Source of the DNA: UBA8752 sp965659115
GTDB taxonomy: Bacteria; Bacteroidota; Bacteroidia; Flavobacteriales_D; Sanyastnellaceae
DNA: 64,000 nucleotides
Direction of reading: 5' to 3'
Assembly: GCA_965659115.1 (NCBI GenBank)
Contig: CBFHUP010000001.1
Span: forward strand, 1-64,000
The notes below the pieces were generated by a model. It made no database searches and was not told the DNA's origin. It was given only the letters and a program-made list of their open reading frames with translations. Position numbers and translations under genes: made by a program. Below, piece after piece: positions 35,061-43,343 of this stretch; the first letter of the stretch is position 1; each line of letters starts with the position of its first letter.

Positions 35061-35948
35061 ATGCGGATAGCCATTACAGGAACAACGGGACAATTGGGTG
35101 GTCGATTGTTGGCATTGGCTGGAAGCGAGGAGGCCAAAGGCATGGAGCTGATCCCTTTGGGCCGAGACCGCTTGGACCTTTCTAACCCCCAAACGATTCC
35201 TGAGGCATTGGACAGTGTAGGTCCAGACTTGCTGTTGAGCTGCGCGGCTTATACCGCTGTCGATGCGGCGGAAGATGACCGCGACATGGCTTTTCGGGTC
35301 AACGGTGAGGCCCCGGGTTTCATCGGGGCGGCTTGTGAGTCCCGCAACATCAAGGTGATCCACATCAGCACCGATTATGTGTTCAACGGCCAAGGCCAGC
35401 GGCCCTATTTGCCCGCAGATCCAACGGGGCCCTCCGGCGTGTACGGGGCGAGTAAACTGGCAGGAGAAGTGGCGCTCACTGCGGCATGTCCATCGGCTTC
35501 CATCGTGCGGGTAGGGTGGCTGTATGACCGCGACGGAAAGAACTTTCTCAATACCATGCTGCGTTTGGCAGAGGGTCGGGAAGTCTTGACCGTGGTCCAA
35601 GACCAGCTGGGATGTCCCACCCATGTCGGGGACTTTGCGGCAGACCTCTTGCGTTGGGCCAGGCTGGTAAATACCGATCCAGCGGCCATGGCAGGAACAC
35701 ATCACTACGGACACAGTGGGATTACAAGTTGGCACGGGTTTGCCTCTGAAATCATGCGCTTGCGCGCTCCACATGTGAGGGTAGAGCCGGTCTCATCGGA
35801 GGCTTTTCCCACCCGTGCTGCCCGACCGGCATACAGCAAATTAGATGAGCGCGGTTTCTTTCAGCGCCTCAATCGCTTGCCCATTTCGTGGGAGGTTGCG
35901 CTCGAGCGCTGTTTGGGTGCGAAATTTGCAGCCACCAAAACTGAATGA
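35061..35948 (+). CDS. rfbD: dTDP-4-dehydrorhamnose reductase
   Basis: RfbD reduces dTDP-4-dehydro-L-rhamnose to dTDP-L-rhamnose with NADPH. It is 295 residues with the nucleotide-binding GTTGQLGGRLL at the N-terminus, STDYVFNGQGQRPY, and the SDR catalytic Y-x3-K in VYGASKLAGE. The LLSCAAYTAVDAAEDD block is typical of the family. It is separated from rfbA by 14 kb. The phosphohexomutase gene follows after only 4 nt. Confidence 0.93.
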   Translation: MRIAITGTTGQLGGRLLALAGSEEAKGMELIPLGRDRLDLSNPQTIPEALDSVGPDLLLSCAAYTAVDAAEDDRDMAFRVNGEAPGFIGAACESRNIKVIHISTDYVFNGQGQRPYLPADPTGPSGVYGASKLAGEVALTAACPSASIVRVGWLYDRDGKNFLNTMLRLAEGREVLTVVQDQLGCPTHVGDFAADLLRWARLVNTDPAAMAGTHHYGHSGITSWHGFASEIMRLRAPHVRVEPVSSEAFPTRAARPAYSKLDERGFFQRLNRLPISWEVALERCLGAKFAATKTE

Positions 35949-35952
35949 ACCC

Positions 35953-37662
35953 ATGAATTTGGACAGTATCCGGGCCAAAGCCAAAGTTTGGACCGAGGAG
36001 CCTTACGATCAGGAGACACGCCAAGCGGTTCAACGCATGTTGGACGATGCCGATTCCACAGCATTGCTCGAGGCATTTCACCAAGACTTGGCCTTTGGTA
36101 CGGGCGGCATGCGTGGCATCATGGGGCCGGGGACCAATCGGATGAACGCCGCTGTGGTTGCCATGGCGACGCAGGGTTTGGCCGATTACATTTCGGCCCA
36201 CCATCCCGGTGACAAGGCCGTGGCCATAGCACATGACAGCCGTCACGACAGCGACACATTTACCCAAGTCGCAGCAGAAGTTCTGGCGGGCAATGGCATC
36301 GTGGCGCACGTCTTTGACGGGCTGCGCCCAACACCTGAGCTCAGCTTTGCCATCCGCCAGCTGGGGTGCCAAGCGGGCATTGTGATCACCGCCAGCCACA
36401 ACCCCAAGGAATACAATGGGTACAAAGTGTATTGGGGCGACGGCGGTCAGATCGTCCCCCCCCACGACAAGGGCATCATTTCTTGCGTTCGGGCTGTAGA
36501 CGGGCTACAGGCGGTCAACCGCGCGGAGGCCGGAGATGCCAAGATCAAGACCATCGGTCCAGAATTGGACCGGGATTACTACGCCACCATTGCATCGCAC
36601 CGGTTGGACCATGAACTCATGACCGAAGGCTCCGATTTGAGCGTGGTCTATTCGCCCCTTCATGGGACCGGAACGGTGAGCATGGCGCCTGCCCTCATTG
36701 CTTGTGGCTTTCGCAACGTTGAGGTTTTGGCGTCGCAATCCGAACCCGATGGCGCCTTTCCGACGGTCGAATCGCCAAACCCAGAGGAGGCCAGTGCCCT
36801 GAGGATGGCCTTGGAACGCGCCGAAGAAAAAGGCGCCGATTTGGTGTTGGCCACCGACCCTGATTCAGACCGTGTAGGAGCCGCTGTGCGCGATGCGGAC
36901 GGCCAATTCCGCCTGCTCAATGGCAATGAGATGGCGTCATTGCTGGTGCAATATGTGCTCCGAACGAAGGCAGACCGCGGCGGATTGGAGGAAGGAGACT
37001 TTGTGGCCCGCACCATCGTGACCACCCGGTTGATTTCTGAAATCGCTGCTGCCTTCGACGTGCCCGTAGCTGAAACCCTGACCGGTTTCAAGTGGATTGC
37101 GGCAGAAATACTCAACCGCGAAGGAAGGGGACAGTTTTTGGTCGGAGGAGAAGAAAGCTATGGCTACCTCGTCGGCGATGAGGTGCGCGATAAGGACGCC
37201 ATTGCTGCCGCTGCGATGATTGCCGAGATGGCCCATGTTGAATGGCGCAAGGGGCGCACCCTGCTCGACAGATTGAGGGACCTACACCGCCATTACGGCA
37301 TGTACCGCGAAGCCTTGGTTTCACTCAAGCGCGAAGGCATCAAAGGGGCAGAAGAAATCCGGGAGATGATGTCGGGCTTCCGAACCAATCCACCGGCATC
37401 ATTGGGCGGGGAGTCCATTGCAGAAGTGCGCGACCACCTCGAAGGTTGGAACGGAATGCCCCCCTCAAATGTGGTGCAATTCCTGACCAGTGAAGGGGCC
37501 TTGGTCACGGCCCGACCTTCGGGAACGGAGCCCAAGATCAAGTTTTACTTCTCAGTGCGTGCGGATTGGATGGAGGGGACATTGCACGCCGAAGCATGGC
37601 GTCAATTGGGTACCCGCATTGCGGCATTGGGCCGAGACTTGGGCGTGGAGGTCAGCGTTTGA
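35953..37662 (+). CDS. Phospho-sugar mutase (phosphoglucomutase/phosphomannomutase family)
   Basis: A 569-residue alpha-D-phosphohexomutase. All four domain signatures are visible: the phosphoserine loop in TASHNPKEYNGYKVY, the metal loop DPDSDRVGAA, the sugar-binding GGEESYG and the phosphate-binding PSGTEPKIKFY. The length and the N-terminal GTGGMRGIMGPGTNRMN match the PgcA/phosphoglucomutase-2-like branch common in Bacteroidota; glucose 1-phosphate made by it could feed rfbA. Substrate choice cannot be proved from sequence. Its 3' end overlaps the convergent DUF1801 gene by 11 nt. Confidence 0.92.
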   Translation: MNLDSIRAKAKVWTEEPYDQETRQAVQRMLDDADSTALLEAFHQDLAFGTGGMRGIMGPGTNRMNAAVVAMATQGLADYISAHHPGDKAVAIAHDSRHDSDTFTQVAAEVLAGNGIVAHVFDGLRPTPELSFAIRQLGCQAGIVITASHNPKEYNGYKVYWGDGGQIVPPHDKGIISCVRAVDGLQAVNRAEAGDAKIKTIGPELDRDYYATIASHRLDHELMTEGSDLSVVYSPLHGTGTVSMAPALIACGFRNVEVLASQSEPDGAFPTVESPNPEEASALRMALERAEEKGADLVLATDPDSDRVGAAVRDADGQFRLLNGNEMASLLVQYVLRTKADRGGLEEGDFVARTIVTTRLISEIAAAFDVPVAETLTGFKWIAAEILNREGRGQFLVGGEESYGYLVGDEVRDKDAIAAAAMIAEMAHVEWRKGRTLLDRLRDLHRHYGMYREALVSLKREGIKGAEEIREMMSGFRTNPPASLGGESIAEVRDHLEGWNGMPPSNVVQFLTSEGALVTARPSGTEPKIKFYFSVRADWMEGTLHAEAWRQLGTRIAALGRDLGVEVSV

Positions 37663-38107
37663 CCTCTGCTTCATAGCAGTCGATCCAGGCTTGGGGCGAC
37701 ATCCGTCCAAAAGTCATGCTCAGCGTGGGGATGGCCGCCTCGAGTTGCGCCATGCGCTTGAAGCGAACGCACCCTTTGCCCATGTTCAATTTTCCCAATT
37801 CAGCCGATTCCCAGTCGCGGTGAAAGGCCTCCAGCAAGGGAGGATGCGCGTACAGCCCTATATGATGTACGGATACATGGCCCTTTGTGGAGGCCACAGA
37901 AATGAACGGCAAAGGCGCTTTGGGGTTGCAATGGTATCCGTCAGGATAGAGCGAATGGGGCACAGAGAAATGCACCATGCGGCCGTCACTGTGCTCCAAG
38001 TAACCGCTGGGAAGTTGGGAGCGCAGGGCATCAATGACCGCTGAAACAGGGGCCTTGCGGTCTTCAGGAAGGCCGTCTAAAAAGCCGTTGGTGGATTTTG
38101 AGGTCAT
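37652..38107 (-). CDS. DUF1801 domain protein (YdhG-like)
   Basis: A 151-residue DUF1801 protein with the recognisable pattern DALRSQLPSGYLEHSDGRMVHFSVPHSLYPDGYH and the late LNMGKGCVRFKRM. The fold is shared with frataxin-like and iron-chaperone-annotated proteins, but the function is not established. The ATG at 38107 lies 2 nt from the cvpA stop, so the two are co-transcribed. The 3' end overlaps the phosphohexomutase gene on the other strand. Confidence 0.8.
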   Translation of the reverse strand: MTSKSTNGFLDGLPEDRKAPVSAVIDALRSQLPSGYLEHSDGRMVHFSVPHSLYPDGYHCNPKAPLPFISVASTKGHVSVHHIGLYAHPPLLEAFHRDWESAELGKLNMGKGCVRFKRMAQLEAAIPTLSMTFGRMSPQAWIDCYEAEVKR

Positions 38108-38109
38108 GT

Positions 38110-38613
38110 TTAAAGCTGCGGGACCCAAGGGTCAATCAGGGGCAACAAGGTGCGCGCTGTGGTGTCCAACCACGGCCAAAGGTGGCTGTCTGAAACCCAG
38201 GTGACGGGCAGCCAATCGGTGCCCAGGGAACCTTGGATGATCAAGAGCAAAATGGACCAGAACAACCACGATCTCCCCACCGAAAACACCAAGCCTGCCA
38301 TCCGGTCAAATGGCTTCAAAGCGGTAATGTCGACTACTTTCTCGAGCAATCGTCCCAACAGGTGCACCGCGGCTGCGACCGCGATAAACGTCACGGCAAA
38401 AGAGAGAATACCGAGGTAGGATTTCCCAATGGCGAATTGTGCATCCAGCCACCCGGCAGCGAAATCCGACCCGAACAGCGCAGCATAGGCCCCCAAAAAA
38501 AGGGCCACCAATCCCGTGACCTCCAAAATGAGGCCACGCCTTATTCCGCGCACCGCTCCCCACAACAAGGGGATGGCCAGGACGATATCGAGGGGGCTGA
38601 TTCCTTCGGGCAT
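38110..38613 (-). CDS. CvpA family membrane protein
   Basis: A 167-residue protein with four predicted membrane helices, matching the CvpA family by length and by the N-terminal SPLDIVLAIPLLWGAVRGIRRGLILEV pattern. CvpA proteins affect envelope stress resistance and colicin V secretion in enterobacteria; their molecular role is not settled. The ATG at 38613 is preferred over an in-frame TTG at 38625. The promoter is shared head-to-head with the GNAT gene. Confidence 0.83.
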   Translation of the reverse strand: MPEGISPLDIVLAIPLLWGAVRGIRRGLILEVTGLVALFLGAYAALFGSDFAAGWLDAQFAIGKSYLGILSFAVTFIAVAAAVHLLGRLLEKVVDITALKPFDRMAGLVFSVGRSWLFWSILLLIIQGSLGTDWLPVTWVSDSHLWPWLDTTARTLLPLIDPWVPQL

Positions 38614-38621
38614 GTCGATGT

Positions 38622-38635
38622 GCAATCTACGTTTG
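38622..38635. promoter_or_regulatory. Divergent, almost palindromic -7 element between cvpA and the GNAT gene
   Basis: The plus strand has TACGTTTG (38628-38635), an exact TAnnTTTG match 5 nt before the GNAT ATG. The minus strand has TAGATTGC (38622-38629), 8 nt before the cvpA ATG. Both share the central TA, so the duplex reads GCAAnnTAnnTTTGC. On the plus strand a TTCG lies 19 nt upstream as a weak -33 element. Confidence 0.48.
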
Positions 38636-38640
38636 CAGTC

Positions 38641-39132
38641 ATGAACGCAGCGGGCAGAATCAGACAGGCAACAGCAGGTGACATCCCAAAGACGTATGCC
38701 CTCATTCGTGAGTTGGCAGAATACGAGCGGGCTTTAGAACAGGTCAACATCGGCGAAGCCACTCTGCGCGAAGACGGCTTTGGCCCCAATCCGGCTTATG
38801 GGTTGATCGTGGTGGAGCCTGCGGACCGGGATGAGGTGGTGGGCGTGGCCCTCCATTATGAGAAATACAGCACTTGGAACGGACGTTGCCTGTTTTTGGA
38901 GGACCTCGTGGTGACCCACGACGAACGGGGCAAGGGATATGGCAAACTGTTGTTTCAAGCGGTGGCCGAAGAAGCGGTTCGCCGGGGTTGTGCCTACATG
39001 CAATGGCAGGTACTCGATTGGAATACCCCAGCCATTGAATTCTACAAGTCGTTGGATTCGGAAGTCAGCAGTGAATGGCTGAATGGCCGTTTGGAAGGGG
39101 ACGCGCTGAAGGCCTTGGCACAAGGGACATGA
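38641..39132 (+). CDS. GNAT-family N-acetyltransferase
   Basis: A 163-residue GCN5-related acetyltransferase. The acetyl-CoA-binding segment VTHDERGKGYGKLLFQAVAEEA (R/Q-x-x-G-x-G) and the preceding LFLEDLVV strand are typical, as is WNTPAIEFYKSLDSEV at the end. It resembles the spermidine/amine acetyltransferase-like subgroup with AGDIPKTYALIRELAEYE at the start. Its stop overlaps the aspartate kinase start by 4 nt. The acceptor substrate is not known. Confidence 0.87.
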   Translation: MNAAGRIRQATAGDIPKTYALIRELAEYERALEQVNIGEATLREDGFGPNPAYGLIVVEPADRDEVVGVALHYEKYSTWNGRCLFLEDLVVTHDERGKGYGKLLFQAVAEEAVRRGCAYMQWQVLDWNTPAIEFYKSLDSEVSSEWLNGRLEGDALKALAQGT

Positions 39133-40196
39133 GGCGGGAGGTTCACAAATTCGGTGGGGCTTCCGTGCGGGATGCCGAGGCAGTCCGAAACGTGGGCCGC
39201 ATCGTGGAGGGGTTGTGTGCCAAAGGTGTCCAGCCCATTGTGGTGGTCAGCGCCATGGCGAAAACCACCAACGCGCTGGAGCAGGTCTGGAAGGGACTCC
39301 CGGAAGGGGGGCCGGTGGAGGCGCGCTGTGCGGAAGTATTGGAATTCCATGCCGACGTGGTGCGGGGATTGTCGCTGTCGTCCGACTTGCTCCAAAACGA
39401 TGTGGCCCATTTTTTGTCGGCAGCAGAGGCCTTGAATGGCCGAGCACCGGAGGATGCCAAAGGGTATGATGCCCTGGTGGGATTTGGCGAATGCATGTCC
39501 ACCCGAATCGTGCACGCTCATTTGATGCAGCTCGGGTTGCCTGCGCATTGGTGGTCGGCTTGGAAACTCATCCAGACCGACGCGTCACACCGCACGGCAC
39601 AGGTTGCGTTGCCTGCCACAGGCGCTGCGGTGAGGGAAGCGCTGTCTGGACTTGGTGAGGGGTTGGCTGTGACGCAGGGGTTCGTCGGAGGAACCTCTGA
39701 CGGCACACCGACTACGTTGGGGCGTGAAGGATCAGATTTTAGCGGAGCCTTGTTCGCAGAAGCAGGAGCTGCGGAGCGTCTTGTGGTGTGGAAGGATGTG
39801 GAGGGAGTGATGACAGGTGACCCCCGACGTTGGCCTTTGGCGAAGAAAATCGACAGGCTGGATCACGGAACAGCAGAGCGGATGAGCTTGGCAGGAGCAG
39901 GGATCCTGCATCCATCGACCATGGCGCCGCTGCGCCGCGCGGGCATTCCACTGGAAGTGCGCAGTTTCCAGCAGCCAGAGGGGCTTGGAACGGTGATTGA
40001 GGAGTGTCCGGCACCTGCTGACCTTCCTCTGCTTTGGGCTTTCGGGATGGATGCATCAGGTGCACAAGAGGTGCGCTGTCTGACCGACCAACCGACGGAA
40101 GCCCTGGCAGAATGGAATGCGGCCTTTCCAAACCGGCTGGCATCTTCTGCAGTCTCCGACCCTAACCTTCAAGGCTGCGTCCGGTTGGTCTTCTGA
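39129..40196 (+). CDS. Aspartate kinase, short form without a clear ACT regulatory domain
   Basis: Aspartate kinase phosphorylates L-aspartate, the first step to lysine, methionine and threonine. The kinase domain is complete: KFGGASVRD at the N-terminus, GFGECMSTRIV, FVGGTSDGTPTTLGREGSDFSG and the VWKDVEGVMTGDPR block. The protein is only 355 residues, whereas lysine-regulated forms are usually above 400. After GTVIEE about 60 residues remain, too few for two ACT domains and without a recognisable ACT pattern. It may therefore escape feedback inhibition, which is inference. It overlaps the GNAT gene by 4 nt. Confidence 0.88.
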   Translation: MRREVHKFGGASVRDAEAVRNVGRIVEGLCAKGVQPIVVVSAMAKTTNALEQVWKGLPEGGPVEARCAEVLEFHADVVRGLSLSSDLLQNDVAHFLSAAEALNGRAPEDAKGYDALVGFGECMSTRIVHAHLMQLGLPAHWWSAWKLIQTDASHRTAQVALPATGAAVREALSGLGEGLAVTQGFVGGTSDGTPTTLGREGSDFSGALFAEAGAAERLVVWKDVEGVMTGDPRRWPLAKKIDRLDHGTAERMSLAGAGILHPSTMAPLRRAGIPLEVRSFQQPEGLGTVIEECPAPADLPLLWAFGMDASGAQEVRCLTDQPTEALAEWNAAFPNRLASSAVSDPNLQGCVRLVF

Positions 40197-40226
40197 CCCC
40201 CATCCACCCAACTTTTGGGACAAAAA

Positions 40227-40254
40227 AAAGCCAGTTCTTTCAAGAACCGGCTTT
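40227..40254 (-). terminator. Factor-independent terminator of the DUF2795 gene
   Basis: AAAGCCaGTTCTT-TC-AAGAACcGGCTTT forms a 13-position stem with one A/C mismatch. On the minus strand it is followed by a run of T (eight A on the plus strand at 40222-40229), so it ends transcription of the gene at 40275-40496. It may also stop plus-strand read-through from the aspartate kinase gene. Confidence 0.75.
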
Positions 40255-40274
40255 CTCTGCGAGGCGCAGCAATG

Positions 40275-40496
40275 TCAATATTCGTCTTCATTGAAGAAGA
40301 AATCTTCCTTCGACGGATAGTCGGGCCAGATGTCTTCAATGGTATCATAAGTCTCCTGGTCATCTTCGATGTGCTGCAGGTTCTCTACCACTTCGAGGGG
40401 GGCACCCGTTCGCATGGCGAAATCAATCAGCTCATCCTTTGTGGCAGGCCAAGGAGCGTCTTCGAGATAGGAGGCAAGTTCAAGTGTCCAATACAT
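40275..40496 (-). CDS. DUF2795 domain small acidic protein
   Basis: A 73-residue, acidic protein beginning MYWTLELASYLEDAPWPATK and ending in EDIWPDYPSKEDFFFNEDEY. This strongly conserved small protein is common in Bacteroidota and carries the DUF2795 annotation; its function is not known. It is monocistronic, with a very good promoter upstream and a terminator directly downstream, which implies a stand-alone, probably well expressed gene. Confidence 0.88.
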   Translation of the reverse strand: MYWTLELASYLEDAPWPATKDELIDFAMRTGAPLEVVENLQHIEDDQETYDTIEDIWPDYPSKEDFFFNEDEY

Positions 40497-40518
40497 GGTG
40501 TGTCACATTTGGGCGCGG

Positions 40519-40548
40519 CAAAAGTAACCGAGTCTACATTCTGTGCAA
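40519..40548 (-). promoter_or_regulatory. Promoter of the DUF2795 gene
   Basis: On the minus strand there is TTG (40546-40548), a 19 nt spacer and TACTTTTG (40519-40526), an exact match to the Bacteroidota consensus. A leader of about 15 nt follows to the ATG at 40496. This is the best textbook promoter in the window. Confidence 0.6.
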
Positions 40549-40580
40549 GCCTTACGCGCATTGAGCGCAAAATGTTTGGC

Positions 40581-41138
40581 TCAAGAGCCAGAATTCTTGT
40601 CCCGTGGCCACTTTTCTTCGACCGTGCCTTCGGAATGGGCAGCCCACCGTCCGAGTGTAAAGAGCGCATCGCTGAGTCTGTTGAGGTAGCGCATGGCGTC
40701 AGCAGACTGCACAATGAGCCGGTCCAAAGCGACGGCCCTCCGTTCTGCCCTGCGGCAAATGGTGCGGGCCACATGGCATGCAGAGACAGCAGGGGATCCG
40801 CCGGGCAGCACAAAGTGGCGCAGCGGCGGCAAGTCCTGCTCCAGTCCGTCGATCCAGTGCTCCAGGCTTTCTACGTCGGCGGCATCCACCTTGGGTTGCC
40901 CTTCGCGTGGCCCATTGGGGTCGGCGAACATGCCTCCAATGCGAAACAGGTGATCTTGGACGTTCCTCAAGTCTTCTCGCTGAGGCGCAAGCGTGGCATG
41001 GTCCAGTGTGGCACCGATGACTGCATTGAGTTCATCAATGGTTCCGTAGGCTTCGATTCGGGCGTCGTCCTTGTGGACTCGGGACCCATCAAACAACGAC
41101 GTTTCACCACCGTCTCCGGTTCGGGTATAAATGCGCAT
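40581..41138 (-). CDS. Cob(I)yrinic acid a,c-diamide / cob(I)alamin adenosyltransferase (PduO type)
   Basis: A 185-residue PduO-type ATP:corrinoid adenosyltransferase, which makes adenosylcobalamin. The ATP-binding TRTGDGGETSLFDGSR is at the N-terminus, and the C-terminal RTICRRAERRAVAL and YLNRLSDALFTLGRWA segments are diagnostic. Adenosylcobalamin would be needed by methylmalonyl-CoA mutase, which fits the epimerase gene at 53862. The ATG at 41138 places the TRTGDGG motif near residue 5, as in relatives. Confidence 0.93.
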   Translation of the reverse strand: MRIYTRTGDGGETSLFDGSRVHKDDARIEAYGTIDELNAVIGATLDHATLAPQREDLRNVQDHLFRIGGMFADPNGPREGQPKVDAADVESLEHWIDGLEQDLPPLRHFVLPGGSPAVSACHVARTICRRAERRAVALDRLIVQSADAMRYLNRLSDALFTLGRWAAHSEGTVEEKWPRDKNSGS

Positions 41139-41142
41139 GCTG

Positions 41143-41150
41143 CAAAGGTG
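41143..41150 (-). promoter_or_regulatory. Candidate -7 box 4 nt before the cobalamin adenosyltransferase gene
   Basis: CACCTTTG on the minus strand, one mismatch to TAnnTTTG, followed by CAGC and the ATG at 41138. Confidence 0.35.
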
Positions 41151-41188
41151 CACCCTGAAACACAACCGATGTCAAGGCAGGGGCAGGG

Positions 41189-41644
41189 ATGCGGGACGGC
41201 CCCTACCTTCGTTGGGTGGATGTCGAGAAGCAAAGCCGTTACGACAGGGCATATTTGAGGATGGCGCGCGAGTGGGCTGCCTTGTCCCATTGTCAGCGAA
41301 AGCAGGTCGGTGCGCTGATCGTGCGCGACGGCATGATCGTCTCTGACGGATACAATGGCACGCCCAGCGGTATGCCCAACGCCTGCGAAAATGATGCCGG
41401 TGAAACGCATTGGTATGTGCTTCATGCCGAGGCCAATGCCATCACCAAACTGGCCAGGTCATCGCACACCGCTCAAGGCGCGACGCTCTACATCACCCTG
41501 TCTCCATGTCGGGAATGCGCCAAGCTCATTCACCAGGCTGGCATTCGCCGGTTGGTCTACATCGACGCCTATAAAGACGACTCTGGTTTGAAGTTCTTGA
41601 ACCAAGCAGGGGTTCAAACTGTACGATACTCAGATGTCCACTGA
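41189..41644 (+). CDS. dCMP deaminase (ComEB-like cytidine/deoxycytidylate deaminase)
   Basis: A 151-residue zinc-dependent deaminase that would convert dCMP to dUMP for thymidylate synthesis. The zinc and catalytic residues are readable: HAEANAI (H and catalytic E) and SPCRECAKLI (two Cys). The extra SHCQRKQVGALIVRDGMIVSDGYNGTPSGMPN block is typical of dCMP deaminases and distinguishes it from tRNA adenosine deaminases. Its 3' end overlaps the protease gene by 11 nt. Confidence 0.92.
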   Translation: MRDGPYLRWVDVEKQSRYDRAYLRMAREWAALSHCQRKQVGALIVRDGMIVSDGYNGTPSGMPNACENDAGETHWYVLHAEANAITKLARSSHTAQGATLYITLSPCRECAKLIHQAGIRRLVYIDAYKDDSGLKFLNQAGVQTVRYSDVH

Positions 41645-43307
41645 ACGTCCTCCTGTCCCCCGCGCCTGGCTGCCACTGGCCTTGGGTGTTGCCCTCATGT
41701 TGGGAGCGTATTTGGGCCGAAGTCTCAACCGCGAACAGGCCATTTGGAGTGTGCAAGGGCCGGCCTACGTGCCGACGGGCCAGGTGTTGTCGTCTGTCCT
41801 GGACCGCATCGACCGCATGTATGTGGATCCGGTGGACCGTTCTCGGTTGACAGAAGTGGCGATCGATGCCATCCTCGATGAATTGGATCCCCACAGCGAT
41901 TGGTTCAGCAGTGCTGAACTCGCGGCCATGGCAGAGCCCATGGAAGGCAACTTCGAAGGCATCGGCGTGGAGTTTCTGCTACAGAACGATACCATCATGG
42001 TGGTGACCCCCATTCCAGGTGGCCCGAGTGAAGAAGCCGGGGTATTGGCTGGCGACCGCATTGTGGAGGTTGACGATTCGGTCATTGCAGGATCGGGGTT
42101 GACCAATTCTAAGGTGATGAAATTGCTCAAAGGGCCGGCCGGAACCAGCGTTAGGCTCGGGCTCCGCCGCCCGGGTGCCCCAGGATCTGATTCTGTGGCT
42201 GTGAGCATTCGGCGTGGACGCATTCCCATTCACAGTGTGGTGTCGGCCGAAATCCTCGGTGACATTGGGTACCTGAAGGTCATCCGCTTCGCGCGCAACA
42301 CCCACGAAGAGTTTGAAGCGGCGCTCTACGCACTGCGCGATGCGGGGGCCCAACGGTTTGTGCTGGACTTGCGGGGCAATGGTGGCGGCTATCTGCACGC
42401 CGCGGTGCCCATGGTGGAGCATTTCTTGGAAAAAGGAGACCTCGTCGTCTACACAGAAGGCACCGCCCAACCCCGGCGCGAATACGTGACCGACCGTCCG
42501 GGCGCGTTCCGCTCGGAACCACTGGTGATCATGGTGGACGAAGGCAGCGCTTCCGCAAGCGAAATTTTTGCTGGGGCGATTCAAGACCACGACCGCGGGG
42601 TTGTGGTGGGGCGCAGGACTTTCGGCAAAGGATTGGTCCAAGAGGAGTTTCCGGTGGCCGACCGCGGCGCTCTCAGATTGACGGTAGCCCGGTATTACAC
42701 CCCCAGCGGACGGTCCATACAGCGGCCCTACGGCAAAGGGGTGGACTACGAAGAAGAATGGCGGGAGCGGGAGGAGCGCGGAGAGTACCTCGAGGAAGAC
42801 AGCGTGTATCAGGTAGATTCACTGGCTTTCATGACCCGAGCGGGACGCACTGTGTTTGGCGGGGGCGGCATTGCCCCAGATGTATTTGTGCCCCTCGATA
42901 CCGGCAGTTATCCGGCGTCATTCCGGGAGTTGGTCTACGCGGGCCGAATCCGTGAACACGCCTTCCAACTCACTGAAGAAAAGCGCTCAGAATTCATCGC
43001 CATGGGCGGAGTGGTGTCTTTTTTGAATGAAGTCGACAGTGGCTACGACCTCGGGGCATCCATGCTGATTGACGAGACCTACCTTCCAGAAGAGGGCCGT
43101 GCCCGTGCCGAAGACCTGATCCGCAGAAGGATTGTGGAGCGCATAGCTCACAATGTCTGGGGTGAGAGTGCTGGCTACAGGTCGGTCTTGGGTTGGGACA
43201 ACGAATGGCAAGCGGCGCAGAACGTGTTCGGAGAGATCGCCGTGTTATTGGCACCAGAACCCCCTGCGCCCATGCCTGCCGTCACAGAGCCCGAGCAGAA
43301 CGATTAA
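41634..43307 (+). CDS. S41-family C-terminal processing peptidase with PDZ domain
   Basis: A 557-residue periplasmic/membrane-anchored serine protease of the CtpA/Prc type. An N-terminal helix (LPLALGVALMLGAYLGRSL) anchors it; a PDZ domain follows (about 90-175, with GVLAGDRIVEVDD). The catalytic dyad is Ser in DEGSASASEIFAGAI and Lys in TFGKGLVQEE. The C-terminal region beyond 420 is helical. CTPs trim C-termini of envelope proteins. The substrate is unknown. Confidence 0.92.
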   Translation: MSTERPPVPRAWLPLALGVALMLGAYLGRSLNREQAIWSVQGPAYVPTGQVLSSVLDRIDRMYVDPVDRSRLTEVAIDAILDELDPHSDWFSSAELAAMAEPMEGNFEGIGVEFLLQNDTIMVVTPIPGGPSEEAGVLAGDRIVEVDDSVIAGSGLTNSKVMKLLKGPAGTSVRLGLRRPGAPGSDSVAVSIRRGRIPIHSVVSAEILGDIGYLKVIRFARNTHEEFEAALYALRDAGAQRFVLDLRGNGGGYLHAAVPMVEHFLEKGDLVVYTEGTAQPRREYVTDRPGAFRSEPLVIMVDEGSASASEIFAGAIQDHDRGVVVGRRTFGKGLVQEEFPVADRGALRLTVARYYTPSGRSIQRPYGKGVDYEEEWREREERGEYLEEDSVYQVDSLAFMTRAGRTVFGGGGIAPDVFVPLDTGSYPASFRELVYAGRIREHAFQLTEEKRSEFIAMGGVVSFLNEVDSGYDLGASMLIDETYLPEEGRARAEDLIRRRIVERIAHNVWGESAGYRSVLGWDNEWQAAQNVFGEIAVLLAPEPPAPMPAVTEPEQND

Positions 43308-43343
43308 ATTCGCATCCCCAACAACCCCCTCAATTTCACCTCT

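Noticed and set aside
19739..35948. A dTDP-rhamnose gene cluster
   Set aside because: Only rfbA and rfbD occur and they are 14 kb apart; rfbB and rfbC are not in the window.
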